Source of the DNA: Melioribacter roseus | GTDB lineage: Bacteria; Bacteroidota; Ignavibacteria; Ignavibacteriales; Melioribacteraceae | NCBI GenBank assembly: GCA_020724265.1 | Contig: DYHH01000003.1 | Location: forward strand, 54,582 to 118,581 | Reading direction: 5' to 3' | Length of the DNA: 64,000 bases | Shown here: positions 1 to 10,800 of the stretch, one piece after another | Numbering within the stretch: position 1 is the stretch's first letter | How the letters are laid out: the number at the start of each line of letters is the position of its first letter | The notes under the pieces: generated by a model | Database searches by the model: none | Seen by the model: only the letters and a program-made list of their open reading frames with translations | What the model was told of the DNA's origin: nothing | Program-made: the position numbers and the translations under genes

Positions 1-386
1 CAATGTTAAAGATCAATGGCAGTAAATTAATGATGTCCGCCGGAGGAATGCCGCCGGCTTATTTATATCGTTCAAATCACGATTCAGCCGAAGAACATGT
101 ATTTCAAGGAATGCCTTTAGGCACACTCGAAAATTTTCCATATGAAGAGAAAGAACTTAGTTTGAACAAAAGTGATGTAATACTTCTTACATCCGACGGG
201 TTACCTGAATTGCAAAATGAAAATAATGAACAATATGGATACAAAAGACTACGAAATAAATTTGAGGAGTTTGCTAAACATGAACCTGATAAGATAATTG
301 AATTCTTAAATCAAGATGGTAATGCCTGGTTAAACGGAAAAGAACCTGATGATGATATTACTTTTGTTGTAATAAAAGTGAAATAA
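1..386 (+). CDS. SpoIIE-type PP2C phosphatase, C-terminal part (cut by window edge)
   Basis: This is the 3' end of a gene that begins outside the window. The 127 visible residues are identical to the last 127 residues of the phosphatase at 784-4536. They hold the later metal-binding part of the SpoIIE/PP2C fold: a SAGGMPP segment, the TSDGLPE motif and the terminal DDDITFVV motif whose aspartates bind Mg/Mn in this family. The conserved tail VIKVK is shared with all the other phosphatases here. Whether the unseen N-terminus carries the same sensor as its twin cannot be judged. Confidence 0.8.
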   Translation, partial: MLKINGSKLMMSAGGMPPAYLYRSNHDSAEEHVFQGMPLGTLENFPYEEKELSLNKSDVILLTSDGLPELQNENNEQYGYKRLRNKFEEFAKHEPDKIIEFLNQDGNAWLNGKEPDDDITFVVIKVK

Positions 387-677
387 AAAATATGGTATTG
401 AAACTTAAAAATATATTGGCGGCAATCTTATTTTCAGCAGTGCTGATTTCTGCCCAGGAGCAAGATATATACTTTACTCAAACGAATATTATTGACGGCT
501 TACCCGGGGATGATCCGTTTAGATTGCTTGAGGATCGGTACGGATACATCTTGATGACTGCAGAAACTGGTGTTTTCAGATATGATGGTTATGAGTACAG
601 AAATTTTCTCTACGATGAAAATGATCCAACATCTTTCAGTGGTGAAATAGGGGGAAATATTTGTGAAGATGCAACCG
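1..677. repeat. Direct repeat, left copy (partner 4151-4827)
   Basis: This stretch matches 4151-4827 at a constant offset of 4150 bases. The first 447 bases are identical, and the match may continue left of the window. Positions 448-677 carry 18 substitutions. Of these, 16 are synonymous in the shared reading frame; the exceptions are at 512 (Asp against His) and 552 (Leu against Trp). Homology ends abruptly after 677. The sharp step from perfect to about 92 percent identity suggests recent gene conversion or unequal crossing-over over an older duplication. Confidence 0.95.
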
Positions 678-787
678 TCCAGAGTCCTGAAAAAATAATT
701 GAAACCCTGAAAAGTAGGATTGAAGAGTGGAGCAACGGCAGGGAAAACGAAGATGACGAAACATTTGTAACAATAAAGTTTAAATGA
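392..787 (+). pseudogene. Collapsed sensor-phosphatase: N-terminus fused in frame to C-terminus
   Basis: A 131-residue reading frame. Residues 1-95 match the signal peptide and first propeller blades of the phosphatase at 4542-7787, including RYDGYEYR. Residues 96-131 are the last 36 residues of a SpoIIE phosphatase (ENEDDETFVTIKFK). Roughly 950 codons of propeller, Y_Y_Y, membrane and catalytic sequence are missing, yet the frame is kept. The C-terminal part is not identical to any intact copy, so it came from another paralogue. It cannot be a working phosphatase because only the last metal-binding motif remains. Its stop overlaps the next start (ATGA). It is most likely a deletion relic, although a small secreted product is possible. 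Confidence 0.75.
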
Positions 788-3700
788 GAATGAGACAATT
801 AAAAATTAGATATAATTTATACACAACAATGCTGCGATTAATATGCTGCACTATTATTTTGCAAGCACAGGAAAATTTGCAATTTAAAGAACTAACAACC
901 TTAGATGGACTCTCTTCAAATAGTATTTCTGATGTACGGCAAGATAAATATGGTTATTTATGGGTGATTGCTGGTGCTAATTTAAACAGGTATGACGGTG
1001 AAACTTTTAAAGAATATAAAAATGATCCTGATGATTCTACCAGTTTAGGTAGTAAACAATTATGGGAATTGTTCCTGGATAAAAATGAAAACTTGTGGGT
1101 CAATGGAAGAGATTATATTTCAAGATACAATTACAATGATGATTCGTTCTCCAATTACCCAATAAAAAATGTTTTTAAAATTGATCAAGATTCGTATGGG
1201 GAATTCTGGCTCTCCAAAATTGATGGGACAGTCCATTTTAACCCTGAAACAGGTGAAATCAATCCGATTAAACTTGCAATTGATTCTTCAATTGTAAATT
1301 CAACAATGTTTGGTGCAATTAATGAATTATCAGATGGCACTTTACTGACACATCAAAGCCGTCTTGGGCTTTTTGAATATGACCGGGATTCTGAAATATT
1401 CCGCAAAGTAGATTGGGGTAATAGCGATATTTTAGAAAAAGAAGAATTTATTTTTTACATGACAGATGATACTCTGGGAAATGTTTGGTTAAATGGGTTT
1501 AAACTTATTAAATATTATAAGCAGCAAGATTCTGTTTCGGTATATGACTATGGTGCTGATGAGAGAAAATTTATCAGTAAAATTGGCGAAGATGAAAATA
1601 ATAACCTATGGGTTCAAGAAAGATTAAATGGAAAGTTTGTTTTTTACAGATTGAATCCTTACAAGGATGAATATAAAATTATTGATAAAAGTAATGGATT
1701 GGATGACTCTTATTATACCTCATTCTATATGGATAGAAATGGTATCTACTGGGTTGGTGGTTATAGAAATGGTTTATTTAAGGCAGATCCTTCCATTGAG
1801 CCTATTGAGTCTTATAGATCGGGAGTTACAGAGGACTATCCAATTGAAAGTGATTCAATAAGGTGTATTTATACTTCTCCATTCGACCCTGATGTAATTT
1901 GGATTGGAACTTATAATTACGGGCTTTATAAATTTATCGAATCAAAAAATAGGTTTGAAAAAATATCATTGAAGTTTAATAAGCCGGATGAAGAAGTACT
2001 TACAGACGCGATAAATGGTATTTATGAAGATTCAAAATACTTGTGGTTTGGAATTAATCAGATAGGATTGTGCAGACTTGATAAAAAAAATATGAAAAAT
2101 AAAATATATTATCTTGATGAATACGACAGCAATTCAATTTTACCATTCTACATTAATAGCATAATAAGCGATGACAAAGGTAATTTATGGATTGGCGGGA
2201 ATGGCGGGCTTTCATATTTCAATGTAATGGAAGAAAAATTCACAAATTTTTATCCCCATCAGTCAAAAAGATATAGTAATAATCTTTTATATGAATTCAG
2301 TAAATATGAAAAAAATAATGAAATGATTTATGGTATAACTGCTGCGGGTGACTCAACTTTTTATCGTGAAGAATTCACTGTAAATAGTACGGCAAGGTTT
2401 TTAGTCCAATCTACCGGTGAAGTATGGCTCTGGACAAATAATACCTTTAATGATTACGGATGGATTGAAAATAGCTATGGGGATATAGTTTGGACTTTGA
2501 AAGATTATATAACTACGATGAGAGTCGGAGATAAAACAGCCCTTCGAATGAAGCTTGAAGCTATTACTCTTGAGCCGGGTAAATATTCACTGAATTATAT
2601 TTCTGATAGTAAAAACTCTTCTGATTTACTAACTGAAGTAAAAGAATATAAAAGAAGATACGGGATTCAGATATATGATCTTTCATTCGACAATTTCCAA
2701 AGATTCCAAAATATGATAAATAAAGAACTTGATAGGGATTTACTGAGCGGGTATATAGTATATGATCTTCATTTGGATAATAGGAATCTCTGGGCAGCAA
2801 CAACTAATGGAATCAACAAGCTTAATTTAGAAACTCAAGAAATCACATACTTTGAAAATGGTCCAGTATTAGAGTTCTCCGATGAATATTTCAATAAAAT
2901 TCTAATTCAATCTGACTCGACATTATGGATTGGCTCTTACGATGGACTGTGTCTCTTTAATAAAAACAGCGGTGCGGCAAAATATTATAATGTGAAAGAT
3001 GGATTGCCAAGTAATACAATTTCTTCATTGGTTAGGGATGATTTAGGCAATATATGGCTATCTACAGAAAACGGCATATCTAAGTTTATAAATAGTAGTA
3101 ATCCATCTCCTCCGAGATTTATAAATTATGATACACGAGATGGACTCAATTCAAATACTTTTAATAGGAACTCAGCTGACAAATCCGGAAGCGGGAAACT
3201 ATATTTTGGTTCAAATTATGGCATTAATTCTTTTCTTCCTTCGTATGTTAACAGTACAAAACCAATTATAGGTATTACAAATTTTTTTATCAAAAACAAC
3301 GAAATAACTGTTAATAGTCCCAATTCACCTCTTAAGAAAAACATATATGAGACTGATAAAATTATACTTGAATATGAACAGAACAGTTTTGGATTCAGCT
3401 TTAATTCATTTCATTTTTCAAGACCAAATAAGAATAAACTTGCACATATGCTGGAAGGATTCGATAAAGATTGGATTTATGATAATAAATCGAACGTAAC
3501 ATATACTAATATGGATCCTGGTGAGTATACATTTAAAGTAAAGGGATCCAATGGTGACGGCTTCTGGAATGAGGAAGGGAAGTCAATTAAAATCATAATC
3601 TTAAAACCCTGGTACACTACCTTTTGGGCATATTTCGGATACTTCATTGCTTTTGGTCTGCTTTTTTGGGGAATTGATCGGGTTCAAAGAAAACGCCTGC

Positions 3701-4536
3701 TTGCAAAAGCAAAAGAGGAGATGAAAATGAAGGATGCCGTACACCGTGCTGAAACTGCAGAGTTGCAGGCAAAAGCTGCAGAGGCACAATCGAGAGCAAT
3801 ACAGATTGAAAATGAAAGAAAGACAAAAGAACTTGAAGAGGCACGTCAACTTCAGCTATCGATGCTTCCGAAGGAGATACCGCAATTACCGAACCTTGAT
3901 ATAGCATTGTATATGAAAACAGCTACTGAAGTCGGCGGTGATTATTATGATTTCCATCTCGGATTGGATGGCACTCTCACTATTGTTTTAGGTGATGCAA
4001 CCGGTCATGGACTTAAAGCCGGAACAATGGTTACTTCCGTGAAAAGCTTATTTAATAGTTATGCTGATAATAGTGACATCGCTGCAACATTTAATGAAAT
4101 GACGAAATGTATTAAGAAGATGCATTTCGAAAAACTATTTATGTCATTTACAATGTTAAAGATCAATGGCAGTAAATTAATGATGTCCGCCGGAGGAATG
4201 CCGCCGGCTTATTTATATCGTTCAAATCACGATTCAGCCGAAGAACATGTATTTCAAGGAATGCCTTTAGGCACACTCGAAAATTTTCCATATGAAGAGA
4301 AAGAACTTAGTTTGAACAAAAGTGATGTAATACTTCTTACATCCGACGGGTTACCTGAATTGCAAAATGAAAATAATGAACAATATGGATACAAAAGACT
4401 ACGAAATAAATTTGAGGAGTTTGCTAAACATGAACCTGATAAGATAATTGAATTCTTAAATCAAGATGGTAATGCCTGGTTAAACGGAAAAGAACCTGAT
4501 GATGATATTACTTTTGTTGTAATAAAAGTGAAATAA
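784..4536 (+). CDS. Propeller/Y_Y_Y sensor with cytoplasmic SpoIIE PP2C phosphatase (array member 1)
   Basis: A 1250-residue transmembrane phosphatase. Residues 1-30 look like a Sec signal. About 30-860 hold two-component-regulator propeller repeats with the usual LW(I/V)GG/S...L..F pattern. About 860-940 are a Y_Y_Y domain (LEGFDKDW, YTNMDPGEYTF). One membrane helix lies near 945-970, and a charged coiled coil near 970-1030 ends in ELEEARQLQLSMLP. The SpoIIE/PP2C domain fills 1033-1250 with GGDYYDF, GDATGHG, TSDGLPE and DDDIT. By family it should remove a phosphate from a STAS-domain anti-anti-sigma factor when the outer sensor is engaged. The last 127 codons are duplicated at the left edge. 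The start is uncertain (784, 790 or 829). Gene 2 follows after 5 bases. Confidence 0.9.
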   Translation: MRMRQLKIRYNLYTTMLRLICCTIILQAQENLQFKELTTLDGLSSNSISDVRQDKYGYLWVIAGANLNRYDGETFKEYKNDPDDSTSLGSKQLWELFLDKNENLWVNGRDYISRYNYNDDSFSNYPIKNVFKIDQDSYGEFWLSKIDGTVHFNPETGEINPIKLAIDSSIVNSTMFGAINELSDGTLLTHQSRLGLFEYDRDSEIFRKVDWGNSDILEKEEFIFYMTDDTLGNVWLNGFKLIKYYKQQDSVSVYDYGADERKFISKIGEDENNNLWVQERLNGKFVFYRLNPYKDEYKIIDKSNGLDDSYYTSFYMDRNGIYWVGGYRNGLFKADPSIEPIESYRSGVTEDYPIESDSIRCIYTSPFDPDVIWIGTYNYGLYKFIESKNRFEKISLKFNKPDEEVLTDAINGIYEDSKYLWFGINQIGLCRLDKKNMKNKIYYLDEYDSNSILPFYINSIISDDKGNLWIGGNGGLSYFNVMEEKFTNFYPHQSKRYSNNLLYEFSKYEKNNEMIYGITAAGDSTFYREEFTVNSTARFLVQSTGEVWLWTNNTFNDYGWIENSYGDIVWTLKDYITTMRVGDKTALRMKLEAITLEPGKYSLNYISDSKNSSDLLTEVKEYKRRYGIQIYDLSFDNFQRFQNMINKELDRDLLSGYIVYDLHLDNRNLWAATTNGINKLNLETQEITYFENGPVLEFSDEYFNKILIQSDSTLWIGSYDGLCLFNKNSGAAKYYNVKDGLPSNTISSLVRDDLGNIWLSTENGISKFINSSNPSPPRFINYDTRDGLNSNTFNRNSADKSGSGKLYFGSNYGINSFLPSYVNSTKPIIGITNFFIKNNEITVNSPNSPLKKNIYETDKIILEYEQNSFGFSFNSFHFSRPNKNKLAHMLEGFDKDWIYDNKSNVTYTNMDPGEYTFKVKGSNGDGFWNEEGKSIKIIILKPWYTTFWAYFGYFIAFGLLFWGIDRVQRKRLLAKAKEEMKMKDAVHRAETAELQAKAAEAQSRAIQIENERKTKELEEARQLQLSMLPKEIPQLPNLDIALYMKTATEVGGDYYDFHLGLDGTLTIVLGDATGHGLKAGTMVTSVKSLFNSYADNSDIAATFNEMTKCIKKMHFEKLFMSFTMLKINGSKLMMSAGGMPPAYLYRSNHDSAEEHVFQGMPLGTLENFPYEEKELSLNKSDVILLTSDGLPELQNENNEQYGYKRLRNKFEEFAKHEPDKIIEFLNQDGNAWLNGKEPDDDITFVVIKVK

Positions 4537-4827
4537 AAAATATGGTATTGAAACTTAAAAATATATTGGCGGCAATCTTATTTTCAGCAGTGCTGATCTC
4601 TGCCCAGGAACAAGATATATACTTTACACAGACTAATATAATTGACGGTTTACCCGGGGATCATCCGTTTAGGTTGCTTGAGGATCGGTACGGTTATATC
4701 TGGATGACTGCTGAAACTGGTGTTTTCCGTTACGATGGTTATGAGTACAGAAATTTTCTCTATGATGAAAATGATCCAACATCTTTCAGTGGTGAAATAG
4801 GCGGAAATATTTGTGAAGATGCAACCG
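4151..4827. repeat. Direct repeat, right copy (partner 1-677)
   Basis: This is the partner of the repeat at the left edge. It spans the end of array member 1 and the start of member 2. Bases 4151-4597 equal 1-447 exactly, then 18 differences follow up to 4827. Here the reading frame continues into a full-length gene, whereas the left copy jumps to a phosphatase tail. Confidence 0.95.
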
Positions 4828-7787
4828 GTAAAATCTGGATCTCACACAGAGATGGTTTAGAATATTACGACTATAATATTGACGGATTTGTTCAATACAA
4901 TCTACTACCTGATTCGTTAAATGGCACTTATGCAGTGATGGCCGCATCAAAAGATAGCTCATTATATATAAGTATTAGCAATGATGGAATATTTCAAATA
5001 AATAAATACGGGAAGTTTGATAAAGTCAACTTTTCATCAATAGAAGGAGGCAGTTTCTTTGATAACAAAACTGGGTTAATCTTCTTTGATAATTATGATA
5101 GACTGTGGATGGCACAGTATAATTATTTTCTCGTTTATGACCAACAGAAAAAAAATCTATCAAAAATATATTTGGATGAATCAATCAAGAGTAAAAACTA
5201 CAAATCAGCCGACGATGAATTCTTTTGGCAAAATCCAAATTGGATAAATACATTCTTTATATATAATAATAAAGAAATTTGGGTTGGTACTAAAGATGGC
5301 AGAGTTTTTATTGTGAAATTCGGTAATGATATCACTGCCGAAGAATATAGAATGACCGATGATTTGAAAAAGTTGTTGAACGGAAAGGAAATATCCGGAT
5401 TATTTATTTCAGAAGAAAATAAGTTGTGGATCTCAATCGATGACTTCACAACCGGGTTAGTTCTTGTTGATTTAAAGGATGGCTCTTATGAACATATTGA
5501 AGCCGAATTTGGTGTTCAGGGCAGTATCAGTAGAAACAGAATTCATCAGATTTACCAAGATCAATTTAATACACTCTGGCTTCCGGCCGGCAGAGGTGGA
5601 ATAAATAGGTGGGATCCTTATGCAAACAAATTTAGTAAGTTTTTTGACGGCACAAAAAATAATTTGAAATCAAACATCGGCAGATTTTTAGAATTAGATG
5701 ATGGTACATTTCTAATAACCGACCGAGATGCAAAAATTTATAAGTTTAATCCTTACAATAACAAGCTGACTCTCTTGAAGTCGTTTGACGATAATATTAC
5801 TCAATCGGGTTCGAATAATATCCGCACGATAATAGGATGGAAAGAAAACAAATTTTTTCTGACCACGATAGGAGCTGTTGGATTACTTTTTGATCTAAAC
5901 ACCAAAAGCTATCACAAATTAAAAGGATTCGATGAAAGTGTTTATCTTTATGACGGTGTTGTCAGTAGAAATGATGTAGTTTGGTATTCGGGTAAAGCCA
6001 ATAATAAATCGGCAATTATTTCATATAATATCAACACAGGTAAATCCAACATTTACTATCCGGTAGTGAATGAGCAGCCCCATCCAGGCTTTAATTATAC
6101 ATATACTGTAATTGAAGATCGTTTTGGAAAAATCTGGACCGGAACAAACGGCAAAGGATTTTTCCGGTTTGATCCTCTCAAAAATGAATGGCTGAAAATT
6201 GATCATCCGCAGCTTACTACGGTAAGAATTTCTTATGAAGCAAGTGACGGTAACATTTGGGCAGGTTCCAGCAAAGGTCTATTTGTAATTAGTTCGAGCG
6301 GTGAAATAATAAAAAAGTTTACAACCCGAGAAGGTCTCCTTCACGAAATGGTTTCTGAAATAACCGAAGATGATGAAAAGAATATTTGGGTTCAATCTGA
6401 AAGAGGTATTTCCCGCATTAATATGGAAAACTATGAAATTAGAAATTTTGGAGAACAAGACGGTTACCCAATACGCAATGCAACAAATTACGATCTAATA
6501 AAAATTGCAAACGGTAAATTGGTTTTTATTTCCGAAGATAACTTGCTTAGTCTATCTCCCAAAAATATTAAGGATAATAAAATCCCGCCTCTAGTTTCCA
6601 TAACTGAATTGCAATTATCCGGTAATCTTATAGAACCCGAAACTTCACCAATTCTTGGCAACTACATTGGTTCTACTAAAAGTATTGATTTAGAATATAA
6701 TCAAAATGATATCGAATTAAGCTACGTAGGAATTCACTATTCTCGATCGGATAGAATTAATTATCAATATTATTTAGAAGGATATGATACCGAGTGGCAG
6801 CAAGTTGGAAAAGTTAGAACAGCGCGATATACAAATTTACCGGGAGGCGAATATACATTTATGGTGAAAGCTCAAAATGCAGATGGATACTGGAATGAAA
6901 CTCCGTTAACATTAGCCATAACTATTCATCCTCCGTTCTGGCAAACCTGGTGGGCATATACCGGTTACTTTCTTTTGCTCGTTGGTTTATTAGTTACTTT
7001 ACGTAAAATAGAATTAAAGAGAAGAGAAAGAAAAGAATCACAAAGATTACTGGAAGCGGAAAACAGAAGAAAGACCGAAGAACTTGAAGAGGCACGTCAA
7101 CTTCAGCTATCGATGCTACCAAAAAAGGTCCCTCAAATACCCCATCTCGATATTGCAGTTTATATGAAAACCGCTACTGAAGTAGGCGGTGATTATTATG
7201 ATTTTCACGTTGCACCGGATGGTACGTTAACCGTTGTTCTTGGTGATGCAACCGGTCACGGAATGAAAGCCGGAACAATGGTTACTGCTGTTAAAGGCTT
7301 ATTTAACTCATACAGTGCAAACCCCGATATACTTTACTCTTTCCAAGAAATTAGCAGATGTATAAAACAAATGCGTCTAGGTAAGCTTTCGATGTGTATG
7401 ACAATGCTTAAGATTAATAAAGATAAAATGATAATGTCTGCCGCAGGAATGCCTCCGATTATGATTTACAAAAGTGAAGATCAATTTGCATCCGAAGAAG
7501 TAATAAAAGGTATGCCACTTGGTACGTTTGATAATTATCCTTATGAGATTCGTGAAACAAAATTAAAAACCGGTGACACGATTCTACTTATGAGCGACGG
7601 GTTACCCGAACTTCAAAATAATGAAGGAGAATTATACGGTTATCAACGAATTAGAAATTTGTTTGAGAATAACGCATCAAAAACACCGGAGTATATAATC
7701 GATCAATTAAAGAGTGAAGGTAAATCTTGGTCTTCTAATAAAGAACCTGATGATGACATTACCTTCGTGGTTATAAAAGTAAAATAA
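4542..7787 (+). CDS. Propeller/Y_Y_Y sensor with SpoIIE PP2C phosphatase (array member 2)
   Basis: A 1081-residue protein built like member 1. It has a Sec signal ending near VLISAQ and propeller repeats up to about residue 690 (IWMTAETGVFRYDG, IWVQSERGISRI). A Y_Y_Y domain with LEGYDTEW and YTNLPGGEYTF precedes a membrane helix near 800-824, a short coiled coil and a SpoIIE/PP2C domain from about 865. All phosphatase metal motifs are present (GGDYYDF, GDATGHG, MSDGLPE, DDDIT). The catalytic domain belongs with member 1: both have AGTMVT and LFNSY where members 3-5 have SGMMVS and LFM(S/A)DRSS. About 40 bases around ELEEARQLQLSM are nearly identical in DNA to member 1, a sign of recent exchange. 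Confidence 0.9.
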   Translation: MVLKLKNILAAILFSAVLISAQEQDIYFTQTNIIDGLPGDHPFRLLEDRYGYIWMTAETGVFRYDGYEYRNFLYDENDPTSFSGEIGGNICEDATGKIWISHRDGLEYYDYNIDGFVQYNLLPDSLNGTYAVMAASKDSSLYISISNDGIFQINKYGKFDKVNFSSIEGGSFFDNKTGLIFFDNYDRLWMAQYNYFLVYDQQKKNLSKIYLDESIKSKNYKSADDEFFWQNPNWINTFFIYNNKEIWVGTKDGRVFIVKFGNDITAEEYRMTDDLKKLLNGKEISGLFISEENKLWISIDDFTTGLVLVDLKDGSYEHIEAEFGVQGSISRNRIHQIYQDQFNTLWLPAGRGGINRWDPYANKFSKFFDGTKNNLKSNIGRFLELDDGTFLITDRDAKIYKFNPYNNKLTLLKSFDDNITQSGSNNIRTIIGWKENKFFLTTIGAVGLLFDLNTKSYHKLKGFDESVYLYDGVVSRNDVVWYSGKANNKSAIISYNINTGKSNIYYPVVNEQPHPGFNYTYTVIEDRFGKIWTGTNGKGFFRFDPLKNEWLKIDHPQLTTVRISYEASDGNIWAGSSKGLFVISSSGEIIKKFTTREGLLHEMVSEITEDDEKNIWVQSERGISRINMENYEIRNFGEQDGYPIRNATNYDLIKIANGKLVFISEDNLLSLSPKNIKDNKIPPLVSITELQLSGNLIEPETSPILGNYIGSTKSIDLEYNQNDIELSYVGIHYSRSDRINYQYYLEGYDTEWQQVGKVRTARYTNLPGGEYTFMVKAQNADGYWNETPLTLAITIHPPFWQTWWAYTGYFLLLVGLLVTLRKIELKRRERKESQRLLEAENRRKTEELEEARQLQLSMLPKKVPQIPHLDIAVYMKTATEVGGDYYDFHVAPDGTLTVVLGDATGHGMKAGTMVTAVKGLFNSYSANPDILYSFQEISRCIKQMRLGKLSMCMTMLKINKDKMIMSAAGMPPIMIYKSEDQFASEEVIKGMPLGTFDNYPYEIRETKLKTGDTILLMSDGLPELQNNEGELYGYQRIRNLFENNASKTPEYIIDQLKSEGKSWSSNKEPDDDITFVVIKVK

Positions 7788-7790
7788 GAA

Positions 7791-7830
7791 GATGCTTGCC
7801 CTCCGAAGTTGACTTGTAAACGAAGGAGGG
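7791..7830 (+). repeat. 40-bp linker repeat, copy 1 (copy 2 at 18235-18274)
   Basis: A 40-base element just after the stop of array member 2. It matches 37 of 40 bases with 18235-18274, which sits just after the stop of member 5. It contains CCTCC near its start and GGAGG near its end, so a short stem with a long loop is possible, but no T-run follows. Function is unknown. Confidence 0.85.
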
Positions 7831-7862
7831 ACATTACATTCGTCGTAATAAAAGTAAAATAA
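7830..7862 (+). pseudogene. Vestigial 3' end of another SpoIIE phosphatase gene
   Basis: These 33 bases read DITFVVIKVK and stop, the exact tail of the array phosphatases, but they lie downstream of the true stop of member 2 (7785-7787). The order is complete tail, 40-bp linker, second tail. This is what unequal recombination leaves when a whole gene copy between two tails is deleted. It is separate evidence that the array was once longer. Confidence 0.75.
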
Positions 7863-7886
7863 TATTTCAATTTAAGTGAACTCTTA

Positions 7887-10800
7887 ATGAAAATAATTAA
7901 AAAGCTCTACATAATATTTATCATAAGTTTTTTGTTTGTAAATGTCTTAGCACAAAATAAATACAAGACATTCGGCAATTCCGATATTGTGGAGTATAGA
8001 AGCAAGGACGGATTGCCGACTAATAAATTTACCAACGCCATAAAAACAAATGATGGTTACATCTGGTTCTCCGGTCCGGAGGGAACTTTTAGATTTGACG
8101 GGTATGAATTTGCATTTGTAGGTGAGGAATATGGTATACCAGAAATGCAGTCGATCTATTATGACTCAACAAAAGATATGCTTTATTTCGCATCACCGGA
8201 TAAGTTTGCAACTTTTGACGGAGAAAATTTTAATTCATACGATGCATCGTCCGGGTATAAGTTGAACGAAAACCAAGGACAGCTTATAAGTTTTGTTAAG
8301 GGCGACAGCAAAGGTAGAATATGGGTCGGATCATATACACCTTATACCGATAAAGTTTTCAACGGATCACTTCTTTATTACGAAGAAGGAAAGTTCACAT
8401 TATTTGATTCAGAAACTTTTCCATTAGATAATGCAAGAAATTTTATTGAAACTCCATTCGGTGATTTGATATTTACCTCACATGGAAAGAATACTCAAAA
8501 CGGTGACGGAGCATACATTGCTCTTTATAAGAATAATGTGTTTACAAGAATCGATAATTCTTTCGGATTCAATTACATTAATTCATTTATCGGAGATGAA
8601 TATTCTTCATATATAGATTCGGAGGGAAATACATGGATTCCGTTCAGCGGAAATTTTGATTACGCAAGCGCAAAAGAAGTGAAAGGAACAGGTGTATTAA
8701 TGTACGATGGGGATAGTTTTCATAATTATCCCGGTTTGGAATCTTATTTTGATAATGACTTAAGTGTAGTGGATGTGTTTTGCGATAACGATGATAACAA
8801 AGTATACGTAAATATTGATTATATAACATCAACAGCTAAAAAAGTTTCTTCTTCCACCAAACCGATTCTTGAATTAAAAAATAATCGTTGGGAGCCGACA
8901 AAAATAATTGAAAAAATAATAAGCACATCCGGCGGCGATAAATCGAGTTCGATATTTCAATATAATTTTTCAAGATTTTTAAAAAGTAAAACTCCGCCTT
9001 ATCTCTCGTTAATTTTCGGAACAATCGGATTGTCACTTAGCTCGGTTGATCCAACTCAATTTTTTTCGAAAACACCGGATGGCTGGGAAAAATATGACGC
9101 TTATAACGGACTGCCCGTTCTTGATTTAGATAATAGTATTTTGATATCAACCGCAAAGGGAATGGGTTTTCTGACACCAAGTAATGCGGTGTTACTTGAG
9201 AACGAAGATGGTATTCTCGATCCTGATATTCAAATCCCCGATCTATATGCGGATCGAAATGGTTTGGTCTGGATAAATTATTCTTATTCTCAAATACCGA
9301 CATATGCTATTTTGAATAATGTTGGATTAAATGTGTGGGACGGTAGTAAAATAAAAACTCTCACCACTTATGACGGACTTAAGAGTAACACAACTTTTTC
9401 GCCTTATCAAGACATCAATTTGAACGTTTGGATTCCTACAGACAGAGGATTAACTAACGTTCGCGAAATTCAAAATAGTGATAAAGAGTGGATCTTTAGA
9501 CTAAAATCTCTTCCTTCAAATAGACGCGTGGATTATAATGTTTCTGCCGTTTACGAAACACATAAAAATGAAATATATGTTTATCAGAATTATGTTAGAC
9601 CAAAGTACGGCACAATAACCAAAGCCGATTTCTTTTTAGGAAAAATTGATGGCGATACCGTCATAGAAATTGAATCCCCGTTTAGTACACAACTTCAATC
9701 AATGCCTTATCAATTATATACTTTCCGTGACGATTTACATGGACGTATTTGGCTGCAAGGTGAATTCGCAAAAAACTTTGAGGAATTATCATCGACAAAA
9801 TCAGAAATAAAAATATTTAACGGAAGCGAGTGGTTTGATCCACCAGCTGATTGGGATATCCCTAATCAGCAACTTCATTTTGTCGGTGAATTAAATAACG
9901 GGGCTTATTATTTGACTGCCGGTCATTTCTATAATTTTAACGGAGAAAAGTTTGTCGATCTTTCCGATAGTGTAAATCAGAATGCAGATTTTAGAATACT
10001 TAAAGGAGCGAGTGTTGCCGGAACTCTTACACAGATTCAGTCCGGTAATTATCTTTATATAAGATTGAGAAACAGCGGATTGGCAATTTTTGACGGCACC
10101 CATCTTAATTTTTATACTCCCAGAAATAGTATAATTCCTACGGATATACACAATCCCATCGTTGATTATAGAGGTAATTTATTTTTCGGAAGCCAGAGCG
10201 GTACGGTAAGATTAAGGGGAGAAAAAGTTGACCTTTATTATGATGATGAAAGAATAGCAGCCGGAGGCGCCTCATCTTCTGTTATGGATATGAACGGCAA
10301 CCTATTAAAATTTTATTCCGGTGTTGGTATTCTGGTTGAAAAAAATATAGCTCAAAATGCTCCGTTAAAGATCACCAGTATTTCGGTGAATGATAAAGCA
10401 TATCATTATAAATTCCCTAATGATTTTTCAGCTTCGGAAAATTCAATTTTATTTAATTATGCTGTATTGAATTTTAGCAACCCTGATCAAACTAAATATA
10501 CACACATGTTGGAAGGTTATGAAACAGAATGGTCAAGAGAATCAAATCTATCTTTTTCGGAATATCAAAATCTTCCTGCCGGCAACTATAATTTTCGGGT
10601 AAGAGCAACAATAGGCAGCGGCGAAGAAGCGAACGAAGCTTCTTTTGCCTTTATGATTAATCCTCCTTTATGGCAAACTTGGTGGGCGTATGGTTTTTAT
10701 GTATTGGTATTTTTCGGTTTCCTCTATACAATAAGAGCAGTTGAGCTTAAGCGTCAAAGAAAAAATTCGGAAATTAAAGAAAGTCAATTACGAGCAGAAG

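Noticed and set aside
7788..7886. Linker as a Rho-independent terminator
   Set aside because: The CCTCC/GGAGG stem is only 5 bp with a 20-base loop, and no T-run follows.
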